The notes: generated by a model not told the origin, from the letters alone. DNA of 64,000 bases from Prevotella sp. (GCA_016286995.1 JAEEVA010000010.1:1-64000); one strand, 5' to 3'; positions 15,585 through 26,113 are shown, numbered from the stretch's first letter. Program-made: numbers and translations.

Positions 15585-18500
15585 TTATGGTTTTACCTTA
15601 ATATTGTCACTACCGTCTCTGTACAGCTCGCCGCTGACTACGTCGTTGAAGCCACCCCAAAGAGCCGTCACACGCAAGATACCCCCATTGTCAATCCTGA
15701 CACTCATGTATTTTGTAGAACCTCCATTCATCATGTGTATCAGACCGGCCGACGGAACACATTCAAGATAGGTATTGTTGTCGTGGACTACTCTCATAGA
15801 GCCATCGCCATACTCAGAGTTGCCAAGTTTCAGCCTTGCTCCCTGCACACTGCTGCCTTGCTGGTTATAGATTGCATACGGTGACAGCGAAAACACTTCA
15901 CTGCCGTTATGGAAGCCACAAATCGAAGGTCCGGCAGGATCCAGGCGGATATAGTCCGTATTGTTGCCCGCTGTGCCTATGTCAAGAAAGGAACCAGTCC
16001 CGACCCTGCCGCTGAACTCACCGTTGACGGCCTTCAAGTTATTCATGGTGACGTTGCCGTTGGCATCGACATAGAACTTCGACTGCGTTGCCGGGTCATA
16101 GTCGCTGCCGGAACCGCCGGGGATGACGTCACGCCCGCACCATGTAATCTTTTCGGCATTCAGGTTAATGGTGGGAGCGTTCAGGTTGATGCTCGTAGCT
16201 CCGCTGAAGTTGAGAACCTTACCGGACACATCCACATTGTCTGCACTGATCTTTGCCCCTGTGATATAAGCATCACCGTCTGCCGTCTTAGTTACAAATG
16301 TACCAATTTGGGCAAATGAGAAACTGCCGTCCTGGTCCGTGAAACCGGAGAATATACCGGCCATGTCCTGCTGGGTGACAAAGCCTGAGCCGGTCAGCGT
16401 GCCGTTCTCGCTGCCGAACACAAGCAGGCGCACCACCTTTCCCAGGTTCTGGATGACCCCTGTGGTGCTTTCCTTCAGCACCTCCCAGGCGTCACCGTTG
16501 AACATCAGGATCTCAGCACCGCCCTTGACGGCCTCCGCAGCCTGTGTGTGAAGCGGATCGTTGAATGACAGTCCGATGCAGCAGCAATCGTATTCAACCG
16601 CCGAAGAGGACATCATGTTATACACATGGATGGTATGCTGCCCGAGCAGGGCATACACCGTCCTCATGGCCAGCGTCAGGTGATCCGTATCCTGTGACGT
16701 GGGGGCAAAATAGATATCCGACGTACCGTTGGTACCCGCTGAGCCAAGATGTATGTCAAAACTGCTGTCGGCAGAAAGACCGTCGATGACCGACTCGCCG
16801 TATTCCTGGTACACCAGTTCCAGAAGAGCACCGATGGCACTTCGTGGGTCCCTGACGGTATTGGAGAAGTTTATCCAGTCGCCGTCACTCTCCTGACCGG
16901 CCGTCAGACAGGTGTGGATGCAATACATGATGGTCCCGTTGTTGCTGTTGGCACTGTTGAGCTTCATCCACAAGTCACCTTCATAGTACGGTGCCGACGG
17001 GCGGCTGACGCTGACGAAAAAGCTGCTCCTGGCAACGCTGATGGCCGTATTGAGGGCAGAGCGGGTCTCGAAGTACGTTTCCCACCGCAGGCTGAACGTG
17101 GCACCATTGAAACCGGTCGAGGCATCCTCGTTGCGGTCGATATAGAGGTCCGAAGAACCTTGGCTCACAGGCTCGGCACTAAGCAACAGGGGAGTTTCGG
17201 TGCCGTTCCATATAATTGCTCCCGACGGGTCATGCAGATACTGGCCAAGGGCGTTGAAGGCCACCGTATAGTCGTTCAGTGCCGTACCATAGGTGTTGGC
17301 CAAATGGGCCTTCTCAGCACGTGCCGTCATGTCGGCATACTCTTCGACAACCGACAGCCACTCCCTCAGGACGGCTCTCTTCTCCTGTGGCGTGAGCACG
17401 CCGTCATCAGCCATGTATCTCAATCCTTGCAGGGCTTCGTCACCGATTGACTTGATGGCATCGTTGACAGCCCGGACCAGGATGGCCAGCGTAGAGTAGC
17501 ACAGGTTCCATGCGGCCCTGTAGGCACCGGGATCCGGAATGGTCTCGGTAACGTCAAGCCGTGTCAGCCAGAGGGGCGTGCTGTCCTCGATATTGCCGCT
17601 TTGTACTAGTTCTCCCGAGTGCTCGCTTTCGCCACTGACCGGCGTACCATCGGATACGGCAGAACCACCGCTACGGGTCAGGCCTGAAATAACGGGGTCT
17701 ACTATCTGGTCAGTGTATGCCCTGCCGCCATTGAGAATCTGGAAGAGGGCCAGAACGGCATTGTAGAAATTGTTCCATACAGTATTCTCAACACCGTATT
17801 CTACACGTTTGGAACGGTATTGTACCAAGCTGCTCATCAGGTCACGCCAGTCTATCAGGACCGAGGCCTTCTCGGCACCGGCCGACAGCTTGCCGTCACT
17901 GGCCACGTCACGAATCTTCTCGAGGGCAGCCAGGGTGTCGGCATCAGTGACTTCTTTCCAATAGTACTGGAGCAGCTCCTCATCATACTCCCAGCGCCAC
18001 ACCCTGCCGCCATCAGTACCGGGATTGCGAAGGGTATTGGTAAACAGGTCCTGTACATGATCGGCCTTGTCAGTTTCAGTGTCCCAGTCGCAGGCCGGAT
18101 AGTTCGGCTCCGCATCAGGATCGTCCTCGTTGGGAAGCGGTGTGTAGTCACCGAAGAAGATGTCAAACTTACGGTCACTCTGGTTCTTGACTTCCTCAAA
18201 GGTGCTGTCCAGCTCGGCTATGGTGTTGCCTTGCTCTGTAATGTCATCATAGACGGTCTTCAGTGCAGGAATACCGACGATGTTGTACAGCGTACGGAAC
18301 TGGTCGATACCCATGGGGGCGGTGTTACGGCTGTACTCCTGGCCCTCTCCAACATATCCGCCGCCGCTGACGCTCACCTGCTCCAGCTTGTCCACCATGC
18401 TCTCAATCAGACCCTTCGGACGGAACGTACCGAACTGGACGGACTGCGCTCCTGTAATCAGGTCCTTCGTGACACTGGTGACAATGTAGTCGCCGGCAGA

Positions 18501-19898
18501 GTCGCCAAGACTGCTGCCGGAACGCACCGCATTCCTCGCACTCCTGCGGGGCTCGCCGACGCTGGGAACCTCCGCACCTTCTGTCAGGAAGTCCGGATAG
18601 GTGGTCTCTGATTCGAGACTCGGGGCAACATGCGCCGCTGCCATATAGATACCGGCCATCTGCTGCGCCGCCTCTAACAGCTGCTGCTGCGCAAGTGCCT
18701 TGTAGCGGTCATCCAAGGCCACGCCGGTCAGCATCACCTTGTCGCCTACTGCCGGACAAAGGCCGCCGGGCAGGCTGGGCAGCAGGGTGTCGCCGTCAGC
18801 CTGCATGATGATGCGGAACATGCCGGCCGTTGCCGTGAAGCCGTCCGGCTCGACGTCATCCTCCATGTGCTCGTTCGTCTCGTGGTCGAAATAGGCCAGG
18901 TCGAACTCACGGCCGGTCAGCACACCGCTCTGGAACAGAATGCCCAACGGCTTTCCCTGAATGACCTGGTTTGTGCTGAAACCATACTCGCTGCCGTCGG
19001 TAAGGGAAAGGGTGATGTACCATTTCGCATACTTCTTATACACAGGCAGGTCATTCTCATAATGGTCTACGACGTGCTTACCCTTTTCGTCCAGGACATA
19101 ACAGGTACGGGCCGCAGCCGACGCTATCTGAAGCTCCATCTTCGGGTAGATGTCATCGAAGATCAGCAGCTTCGTCATGTGTCCCTCGGCAGGCGTACCG
19201 GCAGGATACACGCTGTGCGGATAGCCGGCAGGAAGTCTCAGCCTCTGAGTGACTGCTGCGTAGAAGCCCTCGTCGCTCAGGGTGGTCTTGCCCATGTTAC
19301 GGGTGCCGCCCAGCACGACAAACCTGTCGAAGTATTCCTCTGCGGCCAGCACGTCGTGCTTGCCTATCTGTATGGTACCGTCAATGATGACCATGTTGGT
19401 ACCAAGGGCAGAGGCTATCTTCTGTGCCGCCGACTTCACATTGTCGCCGTCAAAGCTCACGGTAATGCCGATACCGGCCAGCTCGGGGGCTATCTCTACA
19501 GGGGCAAACCGCGACAGCTCCTCGATGATGATGCTGGCGGGACCGACAACGCTGAACGTATATAGCTCAATCTCTTCACCGTCGGCAGTATGGCCCACCT
19601 TGAAGAAGAGTATGCCGGTCAGCCTGGAGTCAGTACTGATGTACGACGGCGACCAGGTATAGCTGCCGTCACTGTTCGGCGTCGGCACATAGTCCTTTTC
19701 CAAAAAGTACTCACCGAAGTCCTCTATGCTGATAATGTCACCGGCCGCGAGACCGCCGCCGTTAGAAGACTTCCACGACAGCTGTAGCTTGCCGGTGCCG
19801 TCGATGTTCTTTTCAGCGGAACCGGAGTCAAGAATGGTCTCACCCGTCAGGAAGTCAACCAGACCCAAGGACGATATGCCTGCTTCTTCTAATGTCAT
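15585..19898 (-). CDS. Large tail tip/baseplate protein (1437 aa)
   Basis: It directly follows the Dit-like gene (6-base gap) and tape measure, the position of the tail-associated (Tal/hub) protein. The N-terminal part (about 1-450) looks like the hub domain of siphophage tail tips, the middle is helical, and the C-terminus has beta-helix-like NFSGATSINLNAPTINLNAEK and VNGEFSGRVGTGS stretches. No clear peptidase motif was found. It probably joins the tube to the fibre proteins encoded downstream. Confidence 0.65.
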   Translation of the reverse strand: MTLEEAGISSLGLVDFLTGETILDSGSAEKNIDGTGKLQLSWKSSNGGGLAAGDIISIEDFGEYFLEKDYVPTPNSDGSYTWSPSYISTDSRLTGILFFKVGHTADGEEIELYTFSVVGPASIIIEELSRFAPVEIAPELAGIGITVSFDGDNVKSAAQKIASALGTNMVIIDGTIQIGKHDVLAAEEYFDRFVVLGGTRNMGKTTLSDEGFYAAVTQRLRLPAGYPHSVYPAGTPAEGHMTKLLIFDDIYPKMELQIASAAARTCYVLDEKGKHVVDHYENDLPVYKKYAKWYITLSLTDGSEYGFSTNQVIQGKPLGILFQSGVLTGREFDLAYFDHETNEHMEDDVEPDGFTATAGMFRIIMQADGDTLLPSLPGGLCPAVGDKVMLTGVALDDRYKALAQQQLLEAAQQMAGIYMAAAHVAPSLESETTYPDFLTEGAEVPSVGEPRRSARNAVRSGSSLGDSAGDYIVTSVTKDLITGAQSVQFGTFRPKGLIESMVDKLEQVSVSGGGYVGEGQEYSRNTAPMGIDQFRTLYNIVGIPALKTVYDDITEQGNTIAELDSTFEEVKNQSDRKFDIFFGDYTPLPNEDDPDAEPNYPACDWDTETDKADHVQDLFTNTLRNPGTDGGRVWRWEYDEELLQYYWKEVTDADTLAALEKIRDVASDGKLSAGAEKASVLIDWRDLMSSLVQYRSKRVEYGVENTVWNNFYNAVLALFQILNGGRAYTDQIVDPVISGLTRSGGSAVSDGTPVSGESEHSGELVQSGNIEDSTPLWLTRLDVTETIPDPGAYRAAWNLCYSTLAILVRAVNDAIKSIGDEALQGLRYMADDGVLTPQEKRAVLREWLSVVEEYADMTARAEKAHLANTYGTALNDYTVAFNALGQYLHDPSGAIIWNGTETPLLLSAEPVSQGSSDLYIDRNEDASTGFNGATFSLRWETYFETRSALNTAISVARSSFFVSVSRPSAPYYEGDLWMKLNSANSNNGTIMYCIHTCLTAGQESDGDWINFSNTVRDPRSAIGALLELVYQEYGESVIDGLSADSSFDIHLGSAGTNGTSDIYFAPTSQDTDHLTLAMRTVYALLGQHTIHVYNMMSSSAVEYDCCCIGLSFNDPLHTQAAEAVKGGAEILMFNGDAWEVLKESTTGVIQNLGKVVRLLVFGSENGTLTGSGFVTQQDMAGIFSGFTDQDGSFSFAQIGTFVTKTADGDAYITGAKISADNVDVSGKVLNFSGATSINLNAPTINLNAEKITWCGRDVIPGGSGSDYDPATQSKFYVDANGNVTMNNLKAVNGEFSGRVGTGSFLDIGTAGNNTDYIRLDPAGPSICGFHNGSEVFSLSPYAIYNQQGSSVQGARLKLGNSEYGDGSMRVVHDNNTYLECVPSAGLIHMMNGGSTKYMSVRIDNGGILRVTALWGGFNDVVSGELYRDGSDNIKVKP

Positions 19899-19903
19899 GA
19901 TCT

Positions 19904-20461
19904 CTATATTTGGATGATATGCGGGTTACGGGCGTCACGGATGTCAGGATGAGGCTCGGAGACAGTCAGCGTGTATTTCGCCAGGTGCATCCGGAACTCA
20001 CGGAAGTTCTTGCAGTCCTCGTATCTGAAATGGAAGTACTGGTTGCACTTCTGATGTCGTACCTGCAGGTACCCGTACTTCAGTACCTCTTCCCAGAACA
20101 GGTCATAGCGACGCATGAACTCCTGTTCGTCAGGCGCGCTGAAATGAACGTTCAGCGACAGCATGCGCTCATTGTATCTGCCTATCGACTCCTCCCAGTA
20201 GGCCACGCCGTGCCTCGTGGCAACATTAGAACCCGTAGGCTGCTTCATAGGGGCATAGGCCATCAACTCGCCACGTCCGCCTGCACTTACCGACAGGCCA
20301 TAGCGCTCCCAGGCGTCAACCCAGCCGTCATGGAAGGCGTCATCAGTAAGCCAGTCAGGCACCCCGGCAGCGCCGGGAATGAGGATGCCCGTCATGTCAA
20401 CTCCTGCCCTGTTGGCCAGGCGCGTACCTTTCGACCTTACGAAAAACTCTCCTTTAGGCAT
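19904..20461 (-). CDS. Distal tail (Dit-like) protein
   Basis: The 185-residue product lies between tape measure and the large tail tip gene, where siphophage distal-tail proteins are encoded. It is beta-rich with several aromatic stretches (YGYLQVRHQKCNQYFHFRYED). Family assignment rests on position and size, not on a diagnostic motif. Confidence 0.5.
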   Translation of the reverse strand: MPKGEFFVRSKGTRLANRAGVDMTGILIPGAAGVPDWLTDDAFHDGWVDAWERYGLSVSAGGRGELMAYAPMKQPTGSNVATRHGVAYWEESIGRYNERMLSLNVHFSAPDEQEFMRRYDLFWEEVLKYGYLQVRHQKCNQYFHFRYEDCKNFREFRMHLAKYTLTVSEPHPDIRDARNPHIIQI

Positions 20462-20474
20462 ATTCTAATCGTGT

Positions 20475-23400
20475 TTATAGCTTGTTTAAATACGAATTCA
20501 TCGCGTCCAGCTTCTCGCTGATGCCGGAAACCAGCTTCTTTGTGGCCAGCAGGTACTCGTTGGTGGTACCAAGACGGTTGAAGATCTCCTCACCGTAGTT
20601 CGTGTCAGAACTGGTGATGCCTTTAGAGGCCTGCACCGTTTCCAGGATCTTCTGCTGTATCTCCTTCTGCTGGGCAAGCAGCAGCTCCTGACCCGTGGCA
20701 ATGCCAAGGAACAACTCAAACTGGTCGTAGGTGGCCTTGTCGGCCATGTTCATAGTGGCTTCCTGGTCATCAGGGTTGTACGTACCCATCAGCTTCATCC
20801 ATTCCTCCGCCTCCAGCTCCTTGTCGGACACAAAGCCCTGCATGACCTTCACGAGCTCGCGCAACTGCCTGGCACGCTCTTCGGCGCTCAGCGTCGGGTC
20901 ACCCATGATTTCCTTGAGGCTCTCCTTGTATTCCTCTATCTTCTCCTTGAAGGCATCGCCCATCACGAATTCCTTGATAAGTTCATCCGTCAGCTTCTTG
21001 CCGAAGTCCTTGGCCCAATCCTCGGCATCCTTCTCGATGTCGGTCAGTACCGACAGGAACTGGTCCTCGAGGTCGTCAAACGGATTGTTGTCGCTGGCTG
21101 ACAGCTCCACGCCCAGGGCGTCGTATATCTGCCTGACGGCCTCCTGTAGTTCCGGATAGGCGTTCTTGATGGCATCCAGGGCTGCCCTGACACTGCCGTC
21201 GGCCACGACGTCCTGCCATGTGGCACCGTCCTGACCCATCACGGCATTGATGGCATCCTGAAGGTTGTCCAACAGCGGCTGCATCATCGTAGGGGCTATC
21301 ATGTTCGAAATGATGTGCCGGACCATCGTCTTGCCGACATCCTGAGCCCAGTCGTCTGCCGTCTTTTCCATATCCTCAAGAGAGGAAATCCAGCTGTCGG
21401 TCATATCCTTGAAGGTGGTGTCCTCGACGGTTTCCTTCAAACGGTCACGCAAGCCCGCTGCGGCCTCGGCCATAGCCTCCTGCTGTGCAACAAGCTCGTC
21501 AATGAGGGCCTGCAAGAGTGCTTCGTCACCGGCCTCCAAAGCCTCGGAATAGCGCCTGTTCCAGTCCTTCGCGTAGGCGTCGAAGTTCTCGAAGTCCTGA
21601 CCGTTCACCGTCATCTTGACATCGAAAACCTGCTTCTCCATCAGGTCCTGGACCAGCAGGCGGCTCATCTCCTTCCTGAAGTCCTCGGCATCACCCTCCA
21701 TATCCATGAGGGTGTCGAGGAACTTCGAGCGCAGGTCGTCGAAGTGATCCGCAGCTTCTTCCACGTCAACAGCCTGGATAATGCTTAAATCCCTGAACTG
21801 CTCGATTTGGCTCTGGGCATCGTCTACATACCCGTCGTATTTCGCTTTAAGCTCATCAAGGCGCCTCTGGTATTCATCCTTACCTATTCTCTCCTCAGTA
21901 TAGTCATTGTTAAGGTCGTAAAGACTCTGGTACCATCCCGCCAACTCATCCTGGAACTGGTTCGCAATGAAGTTGTTGATGACCATACGGTTCACCATCT
22001 TCTGCCAGTTCTCCGCAATGTCATCCATCACGTCCTCAGAACCGTCGGCAAGTTCATAGAGAGAATCCAAGAAGTCATCAAACACCTTGTCAGAAGTCGT
22101 CGTAGTCAGCTGCTCCATGGCCTGCTTCTCGGCCGCCTCGATGGAGTCCTGGACGTCAATGAGCTTCTGAATCCATTCCTCAAGCTTACCGCCGTTGTAA
22201 CCCAGCTCCGTCGAAATGGTACGCCAAAGCTCAGGATCGTTCTGCTGGATTTCGCGGAACATCTTGGCCAAAGCCTGAGGGTCATTCCTTAACAACTCCT
22301 GCCATGTGAATTTACCCTGGCTGTCTTCCCATGCGTTCACGCCATACTGCTTGCCATAGCCGTTTATCTGTTCTAACACGCTCTGAGCCTTGTTCACATG
22401 CCAGTAGTCGGAATGCCCTCCGCCGTAGCTGTCGGTGAGGACGGAGTCAATACCCTGTATGATCGACTCCATCTGCTTCTTGCTTTGCTCTTCTATCTTC
22501 TCCTTGTTTTGCAGAGCCATGATGCCATAGCTCTTTTCAAGCTCTTCCGTCCAGTGTTCGATAGCTGCGGTGGCAGCCTCCATACCTGTTGTCAGCTCTT
22601 CGCGCCTCTTTTCCTCCTCTTGATGTCTTTCCCTCGTATTGACGTCACCAAGGCCAAAGGCGTGCGTCGTAACATTGAGGAAGGTCGACTCTATAACCCT
22701 CGACAGCAGCTCATATATTTTGTTGATAAGCATGACGTTGCCAGGGGAACCCTTCTCTAAATCAACAGTGAGAGAGTCCATCAAGGAACCGATGACGTTA
22801 ATAATCTTGTCGAATAACTGTTCTATGTAATTCGTCGTGTCTATGCCGCTGCTGCCGAGAGCATCAATGATTGACAAAATAGCACCAATGAGGCCTCCTG
22901 CTTTCCCTAAGCCGGAAAGTCCCTCAGTAGCCTTGCCTCCGAGGGCCTGCACGAGTTTGACGATGCCGTTCACGAACCCATGAAGTGTGCCATTGGTAAT
23001 TTCGCCTAAGGCATCTTTGAAACCGTCAAGGGCCTGTTGCGCCTGGGTAGTACTTCGCGTCAGATTGCCTTGAGCGAGTTGGACATTAGTTTGGGCCTGC
23101 TGTTCCTGGCTCGAAGTGAAGGTGACTCTGTTCTGCGCATCGGCAACGGCATTCTGAGCCGCTTTGATACGCTCACCGGCCTTCACCTTCTTGGCTTCGT
23201 CACCTTCCGCTGCTGCAAGCTCAGCCTCGGCCTCGGCCAACGCTTTCTTGGCATTCTCCAGTTCCGTCTCAGCATCAAGCTGGCTTTGGACGGCCATCTT
23301 GTGGGCAAGGATAGCCTTCTGATATGCCTTCATATCTTCGCCTATCTGGGAGTAAATGGAGAAGTCAAAGGTACCGACACCGCCACCCGTCTTACTGACA

Positions 23401-25139
23401 AGCTCGTTGCGCATCTTCACGTACTCGGCTTTCTCCTGCGCGGAGAGTGCCTTGAACGAATCAGTCTGGATATACTTCTCAATCTTCTCAAGCGTGGCAA
23501 CCATTTCGTCGTGCAAGGCGTCGCCGATGCCGTCAAACATGGTGGTCCAGTCTATCTCAGTGCGCAGCACCTCAATGTCAATGGCATTCAAGGCTTTCTT
23601 CTTTTCCTCTTCCAGCGACTTTTTCAGCCACTTATCCCGGGTCTCGGCTATCTTCTTGTCGTACTCCTCGGCAATGGCCTGCTTCTTCTGCGAGATGCTG
23701 CCGTATTTCTTCAGGTAGTCACGCATCGACTGCATCTCATTCTCCAGACGCTCCTTCACACCACGTGCATAGATGGCATTCTCGGCATCCACCTGAGCCT
23801 GTATGATTTGCTCCTGCTCAGACGACAGCTGCTGACCCTGCCAGCCAGCTTTACCTTCAGCGGTATCTGTAAAAGTCTTCGTCTTATCCTTGTTGGTGGC
23901 ATTCCAGCGATCCTCGGCGGCTTTGTAGGCTTCCTTCTTCCATTCCTCGGACTGCCTTCGGATGGCCTCGAGCTTGTCCTGATGGTCTTTCTCCATCTGC
24001 ATCAGCTCACGCTTGGCATTGTCCTGCTCCTGGGCGATGTTGCGATTGGTAATAGCATCCTTCAGAGCACGCTGCTGTTCGGCCTGCTCTTCCTCCTCCC
24101 GCTGTGCTAATTCAAACAGCTTGCGACGCTCTTGCGCATCCTCCCTCGCAGCACGTAAGGCACTACCGCCATGCGACTTGCCTTCATTGGCTATCTGCCG
24201 GTTACGCATTGCCGTACGCCGCTTCTCATCTTCCAGCTTCGCCTCCTGGCGTATCCGCTCAGCTTCGGCCTCATTATTCTTCCTGCGGGTTTCAGCATTT
24301 TGCTGCGTCAGACCGTTCAGACCCTTCGTTATGCGCTCCTGCTCACGGGCCATGGACAGCTCTTCCTTCGCCAGACCCACACGCAGCTCGTCAATACGGC
24401 GGCTGGCGGCTTTCTTCTCATTGATCTTGGTATGGCTGTCTGCTATCTTCGCCTCTAAGGTCGCCACCTCCTTCTCAGCCTTCGCGCGAGCTACCTGTTG
24501 GCGTGAACGGCGCTCTTCGAGATTGGCTTGGTCTTCCATCAGACGGGCACGCTCATTGGCCTTCGCACCAAACTCACTCAGCCGATCGGGAGCACCGCTA
24601 ATGAGGTTCCACAGTTTCCGCACAGCCTCCTGAGGCTTCGTAAAGGCCGTAAAAAGAGCCTCGCCCAAATCGGTGGCTATATCCATCACGGTCTCAATAG
24701 CCTGGCTCAGGTAGGCCATGCCCTTCCGAAGCACAGAACTGCCCTCATCAGTACGCTTCATCCAGGAAACAATAGCTGACAAAGCCAAAGGAATGGCAGA
24801 AAGAAGAGCCACAATGGGGACTGCTATCAGACGGATGAAGGCCCCACGAAGAAGACCCACGCCATTCGTCGCAGACGCCAGGGCTCTCGTCTTCGTGTAC
24901 AGCTTGGAGGCACTGTCGGCCATCCCCTTTACAAAGACTACTAACAGAGGGTTCGCTTTGGCTATATTGCCAATAAAGCCACTGGCAAGGGCACTCGCCA
25001 GGCCTTGACCTGACGTAGTGGCCTTTTGGGTTGCAGCGTCTATCTTCTCGATCGACTCCTGGGTGGCTTTCGCACCTGCGGCAAAATGCTTGTTATCTAA
25101 GCGTATCTCTATCTCTACTTTCTGACTCATCGCATTCAC
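20475..25139 (-). CDS. Tail tape measure protein (1554 aa)
   Basis: This is the longest gene of the element, with long charged coiled coils (about 170-480), hydrophobic stretches near 95-125 and 725-765, and a helical C-terminus. It sets tail length and is injected with DNA. The region about 1010-1490 holds four related units around FLDSLYELADGSEDVMDD, FLDTLMDMEGDAEDFRKE, WISSLEDMEKTADDWAQD and FLSVLTDIEKDAEDWAKD. Tail length would follow the protein length. The start may be 25130 (MSQKVEIEIRL). It follows the tail chaperone-like gene. Confidence 0.85.
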   Translation of the reverse strand: MNAMSQKVEIEIRLDNKHFAAGAKATQESIEKIDAATQKATTSGQGLASALASGFIGNIAKANPLLVVFVKGMADSASKLYTKTRALASATNGVGLLRGAFIRLIAVPIVALLSAIPLALSAIVSWMKRTDEGSSVLRKGMAYLSQAIETVMDIATDLGEALFTAFTKPQEAVRKLWNLISGAPDRLSEFGAKANERARLMEDQANLEERRSRQQVARAKAEKEVATLEAKIADSHTKINEKKAASRRIDELRVGLAKEELSMAREQERITKGLNGLTQQNAETRRKNNEAEAERIRQEAKLEDEKRRTAMRNRQIANEGKSHGGSALRAAREDAQERRKLFELAQREEEEQAEQQRALKDAITNRNIAQEQDNAKRELMQMEKDHQDKLEAIRRQSEEWKKEAYKAAEDRWNATNKDKTKTFTDTAEGKAGWQGQQLSSEQEQIIQAQVDAENAIYARGVKERLENEMQSMRDYLKKYGSISQKKQAIAEEYDKKIAETRDKWLKKSLEEEKKKALNAIDIEVLRTEIDWTTMFDGIGDALHDEMVATLEKIEKYIQTDSFKALSAQEKAEYVKMRNELVSKTGGGVGTFDFSIYSQIGEDMKAYQKAILAHKMAVQSQLDAETELENAKKALAEAEAELAAAEGDEAKKVKAGERIKAAQNAVADAQNRVTFTSSQEQQAQTNVQLAQGNLTRSTTQAQQALDGFKDALGEITNGTLHGFVNGIVKLVQALGGKATEGLSGLGKAGGLIGAILSIIDALGSSGIDTTNYIEQLFDKIINVIGSLMDSLTVDLEKGSPGNVMLINKIYELLSRVIESTFLNVTTHAFGLGDVNTRERHQEEEKRREELTTGMEAATAAIEHWTEELEKSYGIMALQNKEKIEEQSKKQMESIIQGIDSVLTDSYGGGHSDYWHVNKAQSVLEQINGYGKQYGVNAWEDSQGKFTWQELLRNDPQALAKMFREIQQNDPELWRTISTELGYNGGKLEEWIQKLIDVQDSIEAAEKQAMEQLTTTTSDKVFDDFLDSLYELADGSEDVMDDIAENWQKMVNRMVINNFIANQFQDELAGWYQSLYDLNNDYTEERIGKDEYQRRLDELKAKYDGYVDDAQSQIEQFRDLSIIQAVDVEEAADHFDDLRSKFLDTLMDMEGDAEDFRKEMSRLLVQDLMEKQVFDVKMTVNGQDFENFDAYAKDWNRRYSEALEAGDEALLQALIDELVAQQEAMAEAAAGLRDRLKETVEDTTFKDMTDSWISSLEDMEKTADDWAQDVGKTMVRHIISNMIAPTMMQPLLDNLQDAINAVMGQDGATWQDVVADGSVRAALDAIKNAYPELQEAVRQIYDALGVELSASDNNPFDDLEDQFLSVLTDIEKDAEDWAKDFGKKLTDELIKEFVMGDAFKEKIEEYKESLKEIMGDPTLSAEERARQLRELVKVMQGFVSDKELEAEEWMKLMGTYNPDDQEATMNMADKATYDQFELFLGIATGQELLLAQQKEIQQKILETVQASKGITSSDTNYGEEIFNRLGTTNEYLLATKKLVSGISEKLDAMNSYLNKL

Positions 25140-25147
25140 TCATTTAC

Positions 25148-25984
25148 TCATTTTCCCGCCACTACTCCCGACGGATCACCGTCGGGCCTGACTGCCACCG
25201 TACGCCGAGGGTTCCCCTCGGCCCTTGATATGCCCTTGGCCCCAAAGAAGGCCAGCAGCTGCTGGTCGGCATTCTCGGAGTCGCCGTCAATCAGGGCGCC
25301 GACACTGCCAGTGAGATTCTCTACCTCGTCGTCGCTCAGGTAGACACTCACCGGCTTGTCTAAAAGCATCAGCTGCATCAGGGAGTAGTCACGCTCGTAG
25401 ACTATCTCATCGTAGGTGAAGCCCATCTCCATCAGCGGGTATATGAAGGCTCCTAACAGGCTGATGCTGCCGAACTGCATGGAGTTCCTGCTGTCAGCCT
25501 TGGCACGCAGAGTCTCGCTCAGACGCTCACGTTCACGGTCCAGACCGAGATGGACTACCAGCTCATGGGTGTGGGTACTGGTCATACCTGTCACTAACAG
25601 GTGGCCCAAGTCACTGTCAGTAAGTTCACGCTCGAAGAATCCGGCACGCTCACGCCTCAGAGGAAGGTCGAAAAAGGCTGTGCGACTGTTATCCATGGTA
25701 AGGATGGAAAGCATCATGGCACAGTCCGCACGCCTTTCCCGAACCTTCTTCAGCAGGGTCGACACCACTCCCGACGGGTCACCGTCGGGCACTGAGGTTC
25801 CAATTCCGAGGCTTTCAAAATAGGGTTTCAGCAGCAGGTGCTTGCCGAGCGTCAACGGCCACAGATAATAGGTCGCACCGCCCACAGTGAAGTCATGCGG
25901 ACGACCGGTAATGGCATCGGCCAGTTTTTCCTCGATACCCTCAATGGCCTTGTTGCTGTTATTCTGTTTCTTCGTTCCATCCAT
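25148..25984 (-). CDS. Tail assembly protein (chaperone position) with in-frame palindromes
   Basis: The 278-residue product is encoded between tail tube and tape measure, where tail assembly chaperones lie. No family motif was recognised. It carries PDGDPSGVV twice (about residues 62 and 266) and AEGNPRR once near the end. Each is encoded by a palindromic DNA element (25770, 25167, 25204), suggesting these peptides were inserted. A 44-nt tRNA-like structure ends 3 bases before the start codon. Confidence 0.6.
   Translation of the reverse strand: MDGTKKQNNSNKAIEGIEEKLADAITGRPHDFTVGGATYYLWPLTLGKHLLLKPYFESLGIGTSVPDGDPSGVVSTLLKKVRERRADCAMMLSILTMDNSRTAFFDLPLRRERAGFFERELTDSDLGHLLVTGMTSTHTHELVVHLGLDRERERLSETLRAKADSRNSMQFGSISLLGAFIYPLMEMGFTYDEIVYERDYSLMQLMLLDKPVSVYLSDDEVENLTGSVGALIDGDSENADQQLLAFFGAKGISRAEGNPRRTVAVRPDGDPSGVVAGK
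25167..25221 (+). repeat. Two palindromic elements at the end of the tail chaperone-like gene
   Basis: The first has arms CCCGACGG (25167-25174) and CCGTCGGG (25179-25186) around ATCA. The second has GCCGAGGG (25204-25211) and CCCTCGGC (25214-25221). Both are in frame within the coding region. Confidence 0.75.
25770..25789 (+). repeat. In-frame palindromic element
   Basis: CCCGACGG, loop GTCA, CCGTCGGG, preceded by CCACT. It encodes PDGDPSG on the minus strand and is almost identical to the copy at 43706. Confidence 0.75.
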
Positions 25985-25986
25985 AG

Positions 25987-26030
25987 TGCCAGGAGCAGGA
26001 GTCGAACCCGCATTGCCGTTTGTTCCTGGC
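25987..26030 (-). other. tRNA-like mini-structure in the leader of the tail gene
   Basis: On the minus strand GCCAGGA (26030-26024) pairs with TCCTGGC (25994-25988) as a 7-bp acceptor stem. A 5-bp stem GCGGG/CCTGC encloses TTCGACT, a canonical T-loop. A single A at the discriminator position follows, then CT and the ATG of the next gene. Only 12 bases stand where D and anticodon arms should be, so it is no functional tRNA. The rest of the 25985-26142 gap also holds a GGCAG/CTGCC hairpin and the imperfect palindrome at 26114. Confidence 0.55.
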
Positions 26031-26113
26031 GGGAATGGCAGACCTTTTCAGGGAAGCCCGGCCTGCCGATTGGGCTTGTACGCAGAGATTATGAAAGTAT
26101 TCACACCACCGTT

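Noticed and set aside
20353..20375. CCCGGCAGCGCCGGG palindrome in the Dit-like gene
   Set aside because: It lacks the flank and loop of the dispersed elements and is short enough to occur by chance.
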